From Candidatus Pelagibacter ubique HIMB140 (lineage in GTDB: Bacteria > Pseudomonadota > Alphaproteobacteria > Pelagibacterales > Pelagibacteraceae): a stretch of DNA of 64,000 nt. The position numbers and the translations under genes are program-made. Under the pieces are notes generated by a model. It searched no databases. It was given only the letters and a program-made list of their open reading frames with translations, and had not been told where the DNA came from. The stretch lies in assembly GCF_025558165.1 (NCBI RefSeq), contig NZ_LAMZ01000001.1, positions 434,001-498,000 on the forward strand, read 5' to 3'. Positions 16,365 to 26,199 of the stretch are shown here, in pieces; position 1 is the stretch's first letter; each line of letters starts with the position of its first letter.

Positions 16365-18997
16365 TTTCTTTTAATTTTATCAAGAGTTCTAGTTATAAAT
16401 CTTGGAGTTAATGTTTTTATTGGGTTTACTGAGGTTTCGAGATCTTTTGGAGGTCCTTTAATTTTAAAACTTACACCAAAAACACCTTCTCCTGTTTTTT
16501 CACCTACTAAAATTTTACCCAATAATGGAATTTTACTTATTGTTTTATTTATAGTAGTTGCTGGCACCAAAGTACCTCTTAGACTCACCAAATTATCTCC
16601 ATCAATATAACCACTCATTAAAATTGAGATGGCTGGACCAATTGCATAAAGTTCGTCTATTACAATTGAGCTTTTCTCATTACTAAAATTCATTTCAAAT
16701 TCTTCAAATCTTATCCCTTCTCCAGTCAGTATATCTGCAATTCCTTGAAGGGAAGCTAGAGTCAAAAGTTTTGTCAATGCTGGGACCTCTTTTAACTTAA
16801 AGTCATAAATTTTAAGATTTGATACGGATTTTTCATTTTTTTTTATTGATATGAAATCTAAGTCTCCTTCATCAAATCCTTTTATAAATTTATATCTTTT
16901 CACCAATGGTTTTGCTTTAGATGAATAAAGTTTAGTTATTTTTTCACCGTTATTCTTTGTTTCAATAGAAAAAACTATATTTTTATTATTTTCAAAATTT
17001 GCAGATAAATTTGCATCTACTACTTCATTATCTTTAATAAAAATTAACCCTTGTAAATTTTTAACAAAATTAATTTCATCTATATAAACTTCATTCAAAT
17101 TTAAGTTCAATTTAAAATTATTCTTAAAAATTTTATTTTCATTTTCCTTTTTACTCTCAAGTAAATTTGTTACTATTGAATTAGCATTCAAGAACAACCC
17201 ATTTAACTTATAATCGTTTTGTTTTTGTCTTTGAATAATAAATTGATTATCTTTATTCTCAGTATCAATATAGTCAAAATCAATTTTATCAAATCTATCT
17301 ATTAAATAATCTTTATCTAATATTAAATTATTAATCTTAATTTTATTTCTCTTATCTAAAATACTTATACTTTCAAAATTTAAATTTTTTGATTTTTTTA
17401 ATATTCCAGAAACTACTAAATTTGTTTTTTCATTTATATTTTTTTTATAATTTAAATTTTTAATTTCAAAATCTGTTTGATTTAAAATTAATTTTAAATC
17501 AAAATTGGTTTTTTCTTTATCATTAAGAACAAAGTAATTTATTTCATCATAGTTTTTACCAATTTTTATATTTCCATTACCTGAAAGAGTTAATGAATCA
17601 TTTTTATATTTGATATTGAGTTTATGATTTTGAAGGTTAAGAAATTTTTTACTAGAAGGGAAAAATTGTTTTAAGAATTCTTGATTTTTTAAATCAACAT
17701 TTTTTAAATTAATATCTGATATAAATTCAAAATCTTTATCATTTTTGTTGTAAAAATATTTAATATAATCAAAATCTTTATTAAGTTTTACTTTACCTTC
17801 ACCTTTGAGGGTAAAATCTTTGTTTTTATACTTTAAATTTATTTTATGATTTTCAATATTTATTTGATCCTTAGTAAGTGGAAAATATTCTTGGATAGTT
17901 TTTTGATTTTTTAATGTTCCTTTTTTAATATTTAAATTAGTTTCAAATTCGATTTTATTTTGATCTCTTTTAAAAGTATATTCAATTTTATTTGTTTTAT
18001 TATCTAACTTAAATTCACCTGCACCATTAGCTATAAGAGCTTTGTTTTCATAAATTAATTTTAATTTATGATTATCTAATAAGATTTCACTATTTTGATT
18101 TGAAAAATAATTTGGAATTAAATTATTATTATAAATAACTTTTTTAAAATTTATGTCAGAGTCTAATTTTAAATTAGTTAGTTTATATTTATTAGTTATT
18201 TCAAAATTAAAAATATTCTCAGAACTAAACTTGGTATTTTTTAAACTAAAGTTATTTAAATTTAAATTTAATATATTAATTAAATTATCAGATAAAACTG
18301 CCTCGGAATTTTGAATTTTACCTTCAACATAATGATTATTATTCTTTTTTTTAACTTTTAATAATTTAGATGAAAAATTAATTTGATCTGATGCAAATTT
18401 AATATCTTCGAATAAATATTTGTCTTTTTCTATATTAAATAAAAAATCAATATTATTAAAATCTGGTCCATTAAAAAATTTAAATTTTCCATCTTTTAAC
18501 AATCCTCTAATTTTATAATCATTTTTGATTTTTCCATTTTGATCTAAGTTAAGATTTAGATCTAAAATTATATGTCCTTTTTTAATGAAAGTTTCCAAAA
18601 TTAATAATTCTGGTTTGTTACTTGTGGCTCTTATAAATTTTACAAAATCCTTTAATAATATTGACTTTGTTGCCACCTCAAAATTAGAGGAAACTAATTT
18701 AGTTTTAAGAATAGAATCAAGTGATACTTGAGTTTTTATATATTCGAGCTCAAGTGGTCTATTTGCATAATAGATCTTTGCACCAATAGTTTTTGCATTT
18801 ATTTTAAGTTTAAGTGGATCAAGAATTAATTTTACTTTTTTTAAAGATACATCCAAATTATTATTACTTTGAACAACTGTGTCTTTTATCTGCTGATTAA
18901 ACTTGTCGGTTTCTATTCCAACAATGCTTAAATAAAATATTAGTGATATTAAAAATCCTAGTAATAATAAAAAGTATTTAAAAATATTTATTTTCAT
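16361..18997 (-). CDS. AsmA/YhdP-like envelope protein (TamB-related bridge family)
   Basis: An 878-residue protein with one N-terminal membrane anchor (residues about 7-28) and a long Asn/Lys-rich beta-strand region. The C-terminus carries the AsmA-like signature: SGYIDGDNLVSLRGTLVPA, IPLLGKILVG, and SFKIKGPPKDLETSVNPI followed by LTPRF. Large proteins of this type are thought to span the periplasm and carry phospholipid to the outer membrane. Internal repeats of about 74 residues lie between residues 278 and 499. It overlaps prfB by four bases, so it is probably translated from the same message. Confidence 0.8.
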   Translation of the reverse strand: MKINIFKYFLLLLGFLISLIFYLSIVGIETDKFNQQIKDTVVQSNNNLDVSLKKVKLILDPLKLKINAKTIGAKIYYANRPLELEYIKTQVSLDSILKTKLVSSNFEVATKSILLKDFVKFIRATSNKPELLILETFIKKGHIILDLNLNLDQNGKIKNDYKIRGLLKDGKFKFFNGPDFNNIDFLFNIEKDKYLFEDIKFASDQINFSSKLLKVKKKNNNHYVEGKIQNSEAVLSDNLINILNLNLNNFSLKNTKFSSENIFNFEITNKYKLTNLKLDSDINFKKVIYNNNLIPNYFSNQNSEILLDNHKLKLIYENKALIANGAGEFKLDNKTNKIEYTFKRDQNKIEFETNLNIKKGTLKNQKTIQEYFPLTKDQINIENHKINLKYKNKDFTLKGEGKVKLNKDFDYIKYFYNKNDKDFEFISDINLKNVDLKNQEFLKQFFPSSKKFLNLQNHKLNIKYKNDSLTLSGNGNIKIGKNYDEINYFVLNDKEKTNFDLKLILNQTDFEIKNLNYKKNINEKTNLVVSGILKKSKNLNFESISILDKRNKIKINNLILDKDYLIDRFDKIDFDYIDTENKDNQFIIQRQKQNDYKLNGLFLNANSIVTNLLESKKENENKIFKNNFKLNLNLNEVYIDEINFVKNLQGLIFIKDNEVVDANLSANFENNKNIVFSIETKNNGEKITKLYSSKAKPLVKRYKFIKGFDEGDLDFISIKKNEKSVSNLKIYDFKLKEVPALTKLLTLASLQGIADILTGEGIRFEEFEMNFSNEKSSIVIDELYAIGPAISILMSGYIDGDNLVSLRGTLVPATTINKTISKIPLLGKILVGEKTGEGVFGVSFKIKGPPKDLETSVNPIKTLTPRFITRTLDKIKRN
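17501..18166 (-). repeat. Three degenerate ~74-residue protein repeats in the AsmA-like gene
   Basis: Residues about 278-350, 351-424 and 425-499 align as repeats. Each starts with a strand like DINFKKV/NLNIKKG/DINLKNV, continues with a YF or FFP segment, then NHKLKLIYENK/NHKINLKYKNK/NHKLNIKYKND, then GAGEFKL/GEGKVKL/GNGNIKI, and ends before the next strand. This fits an elongated groove built by repeating units. The DNA itself has diverged more than the protein. Confidence 0.65.
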
Positions 18998-20089
18998 TTA
19001 ATTTTATAAAGAGATTGTTCCAAAAAATCGTCTAATTCTCCATCAAGAATTTTATCTGGACTTGTGCTTTCAAAATTTGTTCTGTTATCTTTTACCAATC
19101 TATAAGGTTGCAAAACATATGATCTTATTTGATGACCCCAGCCAATTTCTGATTTACTGTTTTCTGTACTTTGGTTCTCCTCTTCTCTTTTTTTAATTTC
19201 AAAATCGTATAATCTTGCTTTTAACATATTCATACATGTTTCTTTATTTTTATGTTGTGATCTTTCATTTTGACATTGAACAACTATTTTCGATGGAATG
19301 TGAGTAATTCTAACAGCACTATCAGTTGTATTTACATGCTGTCCTCCAGCACCGCTTGATCTATAAGTATCTATCCTCAGATCTTTTTCAAGAATTTCAA
19401 CATTTATATTTTCATCCACTACTGGGTAAATCCAGACACTTGCGAAACTCGTGTGCCTTCTTGCTCCTGAGTCAAATGGTGAAATTCTAACCAAACGATG
19501 AATACCTGATTCTTTTTTTAACCAACCAAATACATAATCACCTTCAATTTTTATTGTTGCTGATTTAATACCAGCTTCATCTCCTTTGTGCTCACTAATT
19601 AAATTTGAAGTAAAACTTTTTTTATCAGACCACTTCAAATACATCCTTCTCAACATATCTGCCCAATCTTGACTTTCAGTGCCTCCGGCACCTGCATGTA
19701 TCTCTATATAACAATCTAATGAATCTGCTTCGTCTGATAAAAAACATTTGATTTCATTTTTTTTTACCTCTTTTTTTAAATCTTTTATATTTTGTAATGT
19801 TTCCTCCTGAACTGCTAGATTATTTTCCTCTAAAGCAAGTTCATTCAAATCATCAAAATCATTTAATTTTTGAAGAGATTGATTTAAAGAATTTACCAAA
19901 TCTTCGTAGAGTTTTTTCTCTTTTATAACTTTTTTTGAATTATTTTTATCTTGCCAAAAATTGGCATCTAACATTTGAGAATTTAATTTTTCAAGTTTTG
20001 AGTAAATTTTATTGTTTTCAAAGATACTCCTTAATTCTTTGATTAATCTTGTTTATTTCTTCTTTGTAATTTTGGTAATTGTTATCCAT
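18994..20089 (-). CDS. prfB: Peptide chain release factor 2, with programmed +1 frameshift
   Basis: RF2 ends translation at UGA and UAA. The gene starts at ATG 20089 (MDNNYQNYKEEINKINQRIK plus EYL), meets an in-frame TGA at 20020-20018 as codon 24, and continues in the +1 frame with ENNKIYSKLEKLNSQM to 18994, giving 364 residues, one less than E. coli RF2. SPF at 203-205 is the stop-recognition tripeptide and GGQ at 248-250 is the catalytic motif. A start at the later Met (19974) would lose the N-terminal domain's first part. The ATG overlaps the stop of the upstream penicillin-binding protein gene (TAATG). Confidence 0.95.
20017..20031 (-). promoter_or_regulatory. RF2 autoregulatory +1 frameshift site
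   Basis: The reverse strand reads AAGGAGTATCTTTGA: an internal Shine-Dalgarno-like AGGAG, then TAT, then CTT followed by the TGA stop. The peptidyl Leu-tRNA slips from CTT to TTT, and translation resumes at GAA. Low RF2 slows termination at TGA and favours the shift, so RF2 controls its own synthesis. The arrangement matches the classic site almost exactly. Confidence 0.93.
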
Positions 20090-22425
20090 TAGTAAAACTT
20101 TAATATATTGTTTATATCCATTCTATCAGAATTTGAATAAAGAACTTTACCATCTACAACATTTTTCTTTTTAAAAACCTCAATTATTGTATTTTTGGAT
20201 GTAAATTTAGCTTTTTGACCTGTTGAAGGATCCACAACCATCATAATAGTATCTTTTGCAGCTTTAAATGGTCTAGCCTCAGACTTATTAACAGAATTTT
20301 TAATAAAATTTTTAAATATAGGTAAAGCCGTTTTTGATCCTGTTTCAAATTTACCGAGTGGTGTTGGACTATCCATTCCTACGTAAACACCTACTAATAA
20401 GTTTGATGTAAAACCAATGAACCAAGTATCAGTATTATTATTCGTAGTTCCAGTTTTTCCTGCAATATTTAATTTTAAATCTCTTAATTTTTTTGCAGTT
20501 CCTCTTTGAACTACCCCTTCAAGTATAGATGTCATTTGATACGCAGTTTCTTCAGAAAAAATTTGTTTGTATTTATTTTTTAACTCAGGATAATCATCAC
20601 TAAGATATGATATTACATCACAATTTAAACAAGATCTCTTATCATTATTATAAATAGTGTTGCCTTCACTATCTTGTATCCTATCAATCAATACAGGTTC
20701 AACAAGTTTTCCTCCATTAACAAAAACAGAATAAGCAGATGTAAGTTGCAACAAGGTAGTTTCAGCGGAACCTAAGGAAATTGACAAAAGTTCCTCAGGA
20801 TTTTCGTAAATTGACAGTTTTTTAGAATAGTTGATAATTTTGTCTAACCCTAGATCTTGAGCTATTCTAACTGTCATTAGATTTCTTGATTTCTCTAACC
20901 CAGTTCTAATTGTAGATGGACCGTAAAATTTTTTTCCATAATTTTCTGGTTTCCACAACTTTAAATCATCTCCTTGATCTAACACTAAAGGTGCATCCAA
21001 AACTAATGATGTAGGTGTGTAATTATTTTCTAAAGCAAGAGCATAAACGAATGGTTTAAATGCAGACCCTGGTTGTCTTTTCGCTTGAGTGGCTCTATTA
21101 AATTCACTTTTTTTAAAACTAAAACCACCATTAAGAGCCAAAACTCTTCCTGTATAAGGATCCATTACAACAATTCCTCCATTTATTTTTGGCAATTGTT
21201 GTAAGCTATATTTTTTATCTTTTATTTGTTTCACATAAATTATATCGCCAATTTTCAATAATTGGTTAAACTCTTTTTTTGTCCAAGAAATATCTTTATA
21301 TTCAATAACACCATCATCTTTATCAATCGTTTCTACAATTGCTGAAAATTTATTTAATTTTTTTACAATTGCTAATTTCCAATTAATTGATTTTTCAAGT
21401 TTGTATTTATCTAAATCTTTGTACCAATTCGAATTGTAAGGTTTGTTAATTAATGCTCCCCTCCAACCTTTTCTCTGATCATAGGAAATTAATCCAGATC
21501 TTAGTGAATTAGTTGCAATTTTTTGTAAATCTAAATCTATTGGAGTATTGATATTTAGACCTTGTTTATAAACTTTATCATAAGTCAAACTTTCTATGAC
21601 ATTTTTTCTAACGTCTTCAATATAATATTGCGCATCTTCTAAGTATATTTTTTGTTTTTTCTTTAATTTAATTTCCTGATTGCTTAATTTTTCTAACCAT
21701 TCAGATGTTATATAATTATTTTCATATAAATTTTTTAAAACTAAATTTCTTCTAAATTTTGCTAAATCTTTATCTTTATAAGGATTGTATTTACTGGGTG
21801 CTTTAGGCAAAGCAGCTAACAATGCAGCTTCTGAATAATTAAGTTCTCTTATAGATTTATCAAAATACTCCAAACTTGCAGCAGCTACACCATAGGCTCC
21901 ACTACCAAGATAGATTTGATTTAAATAAAGTTCTAATATCCTTTCTTTAGACAACGCTCTCTCAATCCTAAATGCTAATATTGCCTCTTTTATCTTTCTA
22001 TTTAGACTTACTTCATTTGTTAGTAAAAAATTCTTTGCTACTTGTTGAGTAATAGTTGAGGCACCCTCCAGTCTTTTAGAAGCCATTATATTTGAAATAT
22101 TATTGATAACTGCTCTTAGAACACCTTTCGCATCTACACCGGGATGAGAGAAAAAATTTTTATCTTCTGCAGATAAAAATGAATTAATTACATTTTTTGG
22201 TATAGCGTTGTAAGGAACAAAAACTCTTTTTTCTTTTGAAAAATCTGCAACCAATTCTCCATTTCTTGAGTAAACTTTGCTTGAAACTGGTGGCTTATAA
22301 CTCTTTAGAAATTTATAATCTGGAATATCGTTAGAGTATTTCCATAAAATACTAAATATTAAAATACCCAATAATATTAAAATAGTAGAGGAAAATAACA
22401 AAATATTTTTGAATAATTTACTCAT
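20089..22425 (-). CDS. mrcA: Class A penicillin-binding protein 1A (glycosyltransferase/transpeptidase)
   Basis: A 778-residue bifunctional enzyme that polymerises and cross-links peptidoglycan. One N-terminal membrane anchor (about 8-28) is followed by the GT51 domain: SAEDKNFFSHPGVD, GASTITQQVAKNFLL, and RKIKEAILAFRIER. The transpeptidase domain has SAFKPFVYA (SxxK), SRNLM (SxN) and KTGTTNNNTD (KTG). An OB-like insert lies between the domains, as in alphaproteobacterial PBP1A. The gene precedes prfB with a one-base overlap and is read divergently from the RNase E/G gene. Confidence 0.95.
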   Translation of the reverse strand: MSKLFKNILLFSSTILILLGILIFSILWKYSNDIPDYKFLKSYKPPVSSKVYSRNGELVADFSKEKRVFVPYNAIPKNVINSFLSAEDKNFFSHPGVDAKGVLRAVINNISNIMASKRLEGASTITQQVAKNFLLTNEVSLNRKIKEAILAFRIERALSKERILELYLNQIYLGSGAYGVAAASLEYFDKSIRELNYSEAALLAALPKAPSKYNPYKDKDLAKFRRNLVLKNLYENNYITSEWLEKLSNQEIKLKKKQKIYLEDAQYYIEDVRKNVIESLTYDKVYKQGLNINTPIDLDLQKIATNSLRSGLISYDQRKGWRGALINKPYNSNWYKDLDKYKLEKSINWKLAIVKKLNKFSAIVETIDKDDGVIEYKDISWTKKEFNQLLKIGDIIYVKQIKDKKYSLQQLPKINGGIVVMDPYTGRVLALNGGFSFKKSEFNRATQAKRQPGSAFKPFVYALALENNYTPTSLVLDAPLVLDQGDDLKLWKPENYGKKFYGPSTIRTGLEKSRNLMTVRIAQDLGLDKIINYSKKLSIYENPEELLSISLGSAETTLLQLTSAYSVFVNGGKLVEPVLIDRIQDSEGNTIYNNDKRSCLNCDVISYLSDDYPELKNKYKQIFSEETAYQMTSILEGVVQRGTAKKLRDLKLNIAGKTGTTNNNTDTWFIGFTSNLLVGVYVGMDSPTPLGKFETGSKTALPIFKNFIKNSVNKSEARPFKAAKDTIMMVVDPSTGQKAKFTSKNTIIEVFKKKNVVDGKVLYSNSDRMDINNILKFY

Positions 22426-22522
22426 TTTATTTCCATTATATCTTGGAATTTGTTAAAGATAAGGCATCAGAGATAAACAAAATTTACTAAAAAAAATTAA
22501 TGAACTTAACAATCAACATATT

Positions 22523-24328
22523 ATGGAAAAAAATTTATATATCGATGCATCGCATCCAAATGAAACTAGAGTTGTACTTAAATCAGGCGAAAATATTGAA
22601 GACTACGAGTACGAAGGTTTAAAAAACAATTTAATAAAAAATAATATATATTTAGGCAAAGTAAGCAGAATTGAACCTTCTCTCCAAGCAGCCTTTGTTG
22701 ACTTTGGAAGAGAAAGACATGGATTTTTATCATTTAATGATATTCAGTCAGATTATTATCAAATACCAAAGGCTGACCTAGAAAAAATAAAAGAAGAAGA
22801 AGAAAAAGCAAGGGAAGAACTTTCAAAAAAAGTTGAAGCAAAAGAAGAAGAAAATATTGCTGAGGGCAAACTTGAAATAGATGATCCATTAGAGGAAAAA
22901 GTTGAAGATGTAGAATCTGATAAAGAGGAAATAGAGACAAAAGAAAATTCAGATACAGAGGAAAAAACTGAAAAAAAATCTGAAAAAAGATTCAAATTTA
23001 AAAGATACAAAATTCAAGAAGTAATCAAACCTAATCAAGTAATTCTTGTCCAAGTCATCAAAGATGAAAGAGGTCAAAAAGGTGCTGCACTAAGCACATT
23101 TATTTCGATTGCAGGGAAATACATAGTTCTGATGCCAAATACACCTAAAGGTGGTGGAATTTCTAGAAAAATATTTAATCCTGCAGATAGAAAAAAAATT
23201 AGATCCATTCTGAATGAAATTGAAATTCCTAAAGAGATGGGTTTAATTGTAAGAACAGCAGGAAGCAATAAAACAAAAAATGAAATCAATAGTGACTTAA
23301 CAACTCTTATTAATACTTGGGGGCAGATAAAAGATAATGCAATTAATTCTATAGCTCCATCTTTAATTCATCAAGAAAGCGAAATAATTAAAAGAACTTT
23401 AAGAGATATGTACGATGATAGCACTAACCAAATTATTGTTGAAGGAAATGAAGGTTATAAAAAAGCCCAATCTTTTATGAAAACAATGATGCCATCAAGT
23501 GTAAAAAAAGTTAAAAAATATAGAGGAAGAACACCGCTATTTATTGAGGAAAATATTGAACAAAAATTAAATCAAATTTTTGACTCAGAAATTAAACTCA
23601 AATCAGGAGGATATTTAGTTATTAATCCTACAGAAGCACTTGTATCGATAGATATTAACTCTGGTAGCTCAATTAAAGGTAAAAATGTTGAGAGCACAGC
23701 TTTAGACACAAATATTGAAGCGGCAGAAGAAATTGCGAGACAAATAAAAATAAGAGATTTATCAGGATTAATAATTATAGATTTCATTGATATGCTTAGT
23801 TTTGGAAACCGACGCTTAGTAGAAAGAAAGCTTAAGGAAAAATGTAGATCTGATAGAGCAAGAATTCAAATAGGAAGAATAAGTAATTTTGGCCTTTTAG
23901 AAATGTCTCGACAAAGATTGAGAGAAAGTGCTGTTAAATGGAAGGTAACTTTAACAGACGAGTCTTTTGCTCAAAAATTATTAAAAATTGTTGAATTAAA
24001 GGCTGTAACCAATAAAGCAAAATTTGTTGAAGTAAGAGTCTGTGAAAAAATTTCAGATTTTCTAAAAGAAAACTTTGTTAATGATTTAACTTACTTTGAA
24101 AAAAAAAATAAAATGACAATTGATATCATCAGTGACAACTCTCTGATAATTCCAGAATATATTATCAACGTTCAGAACAAATCCAAAAAAACTATTGAAC
24201 TTGTTGAACATTATGAAAAATTAAAAAACTTAGAAACCCAAAATAAAGAAGATAAAATTTCTCAAAAAAAAGAAGTAAAAAAAATAAAAAAGAATTATAA
24301 AAAAAAGAAATATTATAAAAAAAACTAA
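22523..24328 (+). CDS. rne: RNase E/G family endoribonuclease, zinc-link missing
   Basis: The 601-residue enzyme cuts AU-rich single-stranded RNA in mRNA decay and rRNA processing. An S1 domain (about 36-205) is interrupted by a 70-residue acidic insert (82-155). The RNase H-like catalytic core has Asp377 in VSIDINSG and Asp420 in IIIDFIDM, the two metal-binding aspartates. After LLEMSRQRL (458-466), where RNase E and G normally carry a CPxC zinc-link, the sequence runs straight on to [13 protein letters not shown] with no cysteines. The C-terminus is a short lysine-rich tail instead of a long degradosome scaffold. It is close to RNase G in size but keeps an RNase E-like core. Confidence 0.9.
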   Translation: MEKNLYIDASHPNETRVVLKSGENIEDYEYEGLKNNLIKNNIYLGKVSRIEPSLQAAFVDFGRERHGFLSFNDIQSDYYQIPKADLEKIKEEEEKAREELSKKVEAKEEENIAEGKLEIDDPLEEKVEDVESDKEEIETKENSDTEEKTEKKSEKRFKFKRYKIQEVIKPNQVILVQVIKDERGQKGAALSTFISIAGKYIVLMPNTPKGGGISRKIFNPADRKKIRSILNEIEIPKEMGLIVRTAGSNKTKNEINSDLTTLINTWGQIKDNAINSIAPSLIHQESEIIKRTLRDMYDDSTNQIIVEGNEGYKKAQSFMKTMMPSSVKKVKKYRGRTPLFIEENIEQKLNQIFDSEIKLKSGGYLVINPTEALVSIDINSGSSIKGKNVESTALDTNIEAAEEIARQIKIRDLSGLIIIDFIDMLSFGNRRLVERKLKEKCRSDRARIQIGRISNFGLLEMSRQRLRESAVKWKVTLTDESFAQKLLKIVELKAVTNKAKFVEVRVCEKISDFLKENFVNDLTYFEKKNKMTIDIISDNSLIIPEYIINVQNKSKKTIELVEHYEKLKNLETQNKEDKISQKKEVKKIKKNYKKKKYYKKN

Positions 24329-25098
24329 ATAATACCTTTTAATGGAGAAGAAGGGTTTCCCATTAAAGTTTTATCTATTCTTCCTGAGTTGTATGATTGT
24401 CTTCCAGCAATAACAGCATTTTTAAATGCAAGAGCCATATCAAATGGTTTTTTTGCTTTCGCAATTGCAGTGTTTACCAATACTCCATCACAACCCAGCT
24501 CCATTGCAATTGTTGCATCTGAAGCCTGTCCAAGACCAGCATCGATTATTAATGGAAGTTTTGTTTGTTTCCTGATTATTTGAATATTAATTTTATTTTG
24601 GATTCCTAAACCTGATCCAATTGGTGCAGCTAATGGCATTATCGCAGCAGCTCCAACATTTTCTAATCTTTTTGCCATTAATGGATCATCGTTGCAATAA
24701 ACCATAACTTTAAATCCCTCTTTGGTAAGAACTTCAGTAGATTTTAAAGTTTCGATCATATCTGGAAATAAATTTTCCTTATCTCCTAAAACTTCTAATT
24801 TAACTAATTTCCAACCTCCAATTTCTCTTGCTAACCTCAAAGTTCTAAGAGCTTCTTTAGAATTAAAACAACCTGCTGTGTTAGGCAAATAGGTAATCTT
24901 TTTTGGATCTATATAATCCATTAACAAAGGTTTGTTCTTATCAGAAATATTTACTCTTCTAACTGCAACAGTTACTATCTCTGCTCCTGACAATTTGATA
25001 GCTTTCGCACATTCAGACATCGTTTTATACTTTCCAGTACCAACAATTAATCTGGATTTAAATTTTTTTTTAGCAATGATAAGATTATCTTTTTTCGT
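24325..25098 (-). CDS. thiG: Thiazole synthase ThiG, apparent ACG start
   Basis: ThiG builds the thiazole phosphate of thiamine from DXP, dehydroglycine and ThiS-thiocarboxylate. The typical N-terminus ([20 protein letters not shown]) lies upstream of the first ATG at 25020, and the only fitting initiation codon is ACG at 25098, 5 bases after GGAGGAGG. This gives 257 residues, the family length; the ATG start would leave 231. The Schiff-base lysine is in KLEVLGD, and the phosphate-binding end has [17 protein letters not shown]. It follows thiS after one base. An assembly error turning ATG to ACG is possible. Confidence 0.9.
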   Translation of the reverse strand, partial: TKKDNLIIAKKKFKSRLIVGTGKYKTMSECAKAIKLSGAEIVTVAVRRVNISDKNKPLLMDYIDPKKITYLPNTAGCFNSKEALRTLRLAREIGGWKLVKLEVLGDKENLFPDMIETLKSTEVLTKEGFKVMVYCNDDPLMAKRLENVGAAAIMPLAAPIGSGLGIQNKINIQIIRKQTKLPLIIDAGLGQASDATIAMELGCDGVLVNTAIAKAKKPFDMALAFKNAVIAGRQSYNSGRIDKTLMGNPSSPLKGII

Positions 25099-25099
25099 G

Positions 25100-25309
25100 T
25101 TACCCTCCTCCTATAAAATGAACAATCTCAATTTTGTCATTTTGTTTTAATTTAATTTTGTTAACATTTTTTTTATCTATTATTTCTTCATTAAGTTCAA
25201 TTGCTACTTTTTTTATAGGAATTTTAAGGTGTTTTATTAAATCTGAAAGTTTATATATTTTAGAAATTGATCTGTTTTTACCATTTACTTTGATTTTTAT
25301 TTTTTTCAT
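25100..25309 (-). CDS. thiS: Sulfur carrier protein ThiS
   Basis: A 69-residue ubiquitin-like protein that carries sulfur as a C-terminal thiocarboxylate for thiazole formation. The start [15 protein letters not shown] at 25309 was preferred over an upstream codon because it matches family length. The C-terminal di-glycine end is present (VHFIGGG), so the adenylation site is intact. The stop codon is separated by one base from the thiG start, and the GGAGGAGGG coding the last glycines also serves as the thiG ribosome site. The start is only 16 bases from the divergent aroQ start. Confidence 0.93.
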   Translation of the reverse strand: MKKIKIKVNGKNRSISKIYKLSDLIKHLKIPIKKVAIELNEEIIDKKNVNKIKLKQNDKIEIVHFIGGG

Positions 25310-25325
25310 CGTATATAAAAGCTGA

Positions 25326-25775
25326 ATGAATAATAAAATAATTATTATTAACGGTCCAAATCTTAATCTATTAGGTGAAAGAGAACAATCACAATATGGA
25401 TCTGACAATTATGAACAACTTAAAGAAAATTGTTTAAAAAAATCAAAAGAAGTTGGGCTAGACTGTGAATTTATCCAATCAAATTTGGAGGGAGATTTAG
25501 TAAATACAATTCAAGATGCACGTAAAACTTATGATGGAATGATTATAAATGCCGCTGCATTTACACATACTTCAGTTGCAATAAGAGATGCCCTTGAATT
25601 GTTCAAGAAACCAATAATTGAAATGCATATATCAAATATATACAAAAGAGAAGAATTTAGACATAAATCACTTATAAGTGGAGTTGCAACAGGTGGGATT
25701 TTTGGATTAGGCACTGAAGGATATATTTTGGCCATAATTTCATTACAAAAGCAGTTAAAAAATGAAAATAGATAA
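25326..25775 (+). CDS. aroQ: 3-dehydroquinate dehydratase, type II
   Basis: AroQ makes 3-dehydroshikimate in the shikimate pathway. The 149-residue product has the type II motif INGPNLNLLGEREQSQYG with the active-site Tyr, NAAAFTHTSVAIRDAL, and EMHISNIYKREEFRHKS with the catalytic His region. The length is normal. It overlaps accB by 14 bases; aroQ-accB-accC is a common alphaproteobacterial order. The upstream gap to the divergent thiS is only 16 bases. Confidence 0.96.
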   Translation: MNNKIIIINGPNLNLLGEREQSQYGSDNYEQLKENCLKKSKEVGLDCEFIQSNLEGDLVNTIQDARKTYDGMIINAAAFTHTSVAIRDALELFKKPIIEMHISNIYKREEFRHKSLISGVATGGIFGLGTEGYILAIISLQKQLKNENR

Positions 25776-26196
25776 AAACATAATTAAAGAACTTAGTAAT
25801 TATTTAGATGAATTTAATTTAACTGAAATAGAAATTACTGAAAAAGATACCAAAATTAAAGTTTCAAAAAACAACGTATCAATAAGCAATCAAACAATTC
25901 CAGCATCTGTAAACAACACAAATTTAACTGCTGCTTCTCAATCTTCTGAAGGCGTTAAATCTGGTACAGAAATTACTTCTCCAATAATTGGAACTGCTTA
26001 TCATGCACCAGAACCTGGAGCAAAAAAATTTGTTGAAGTCGGTAAAAAAATTAAAAAGGGTGACACAATAATGATTGTTGAAGCAATGAAAACAATGAAC
26101 CATGTACCTTCTACCCATGATGGTGTTGTAAAAGAAATTTGTGTTGATGATGGTCAGCCAGTTGAGTTTGGTCAAACAATTCTTATTTTAGAATAA
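25762..26196 (+). CDS. accB: Acetyl-CoA carboxylase biotin carboxyl carrier protein
   Basis: AccB carries the biotin of acetyl-CoA carboxylase, the first step of fatty acid synthesis. The 144-residue product has an N-terminal helix region, a Ser/Thr/Asn linker (about 40-70) and a biotinyl domain with EAMKTMNHV; Lys110 is the biotinylation site. AMKT replaces the more usual AMKM, a mild variation. It is followed after three bases by accC. Confidence 0.96.
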   Translation: MKIDKNIIKELSNYLDEFNLTEIEITEKDTKIKVSKNNVSISNQTIPASVNNTNLTAASQSSEGVKSGTEITSPIIGTAYHAPEPGAKKFVEVGKKIKKGDTIMIVEAMKTMNHVPSTHDGVVKEICVDDGQPVEFGQTILILE

Positions 26197-26199
26197 ATA

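Noticed and set aside
22734..23010. Reverse-strand open frames inside the RNase E/G gene
   Set aside because: They are the complement of the low-complexity acidic insert and give Leu/Ser/Phe-rich nonsense.
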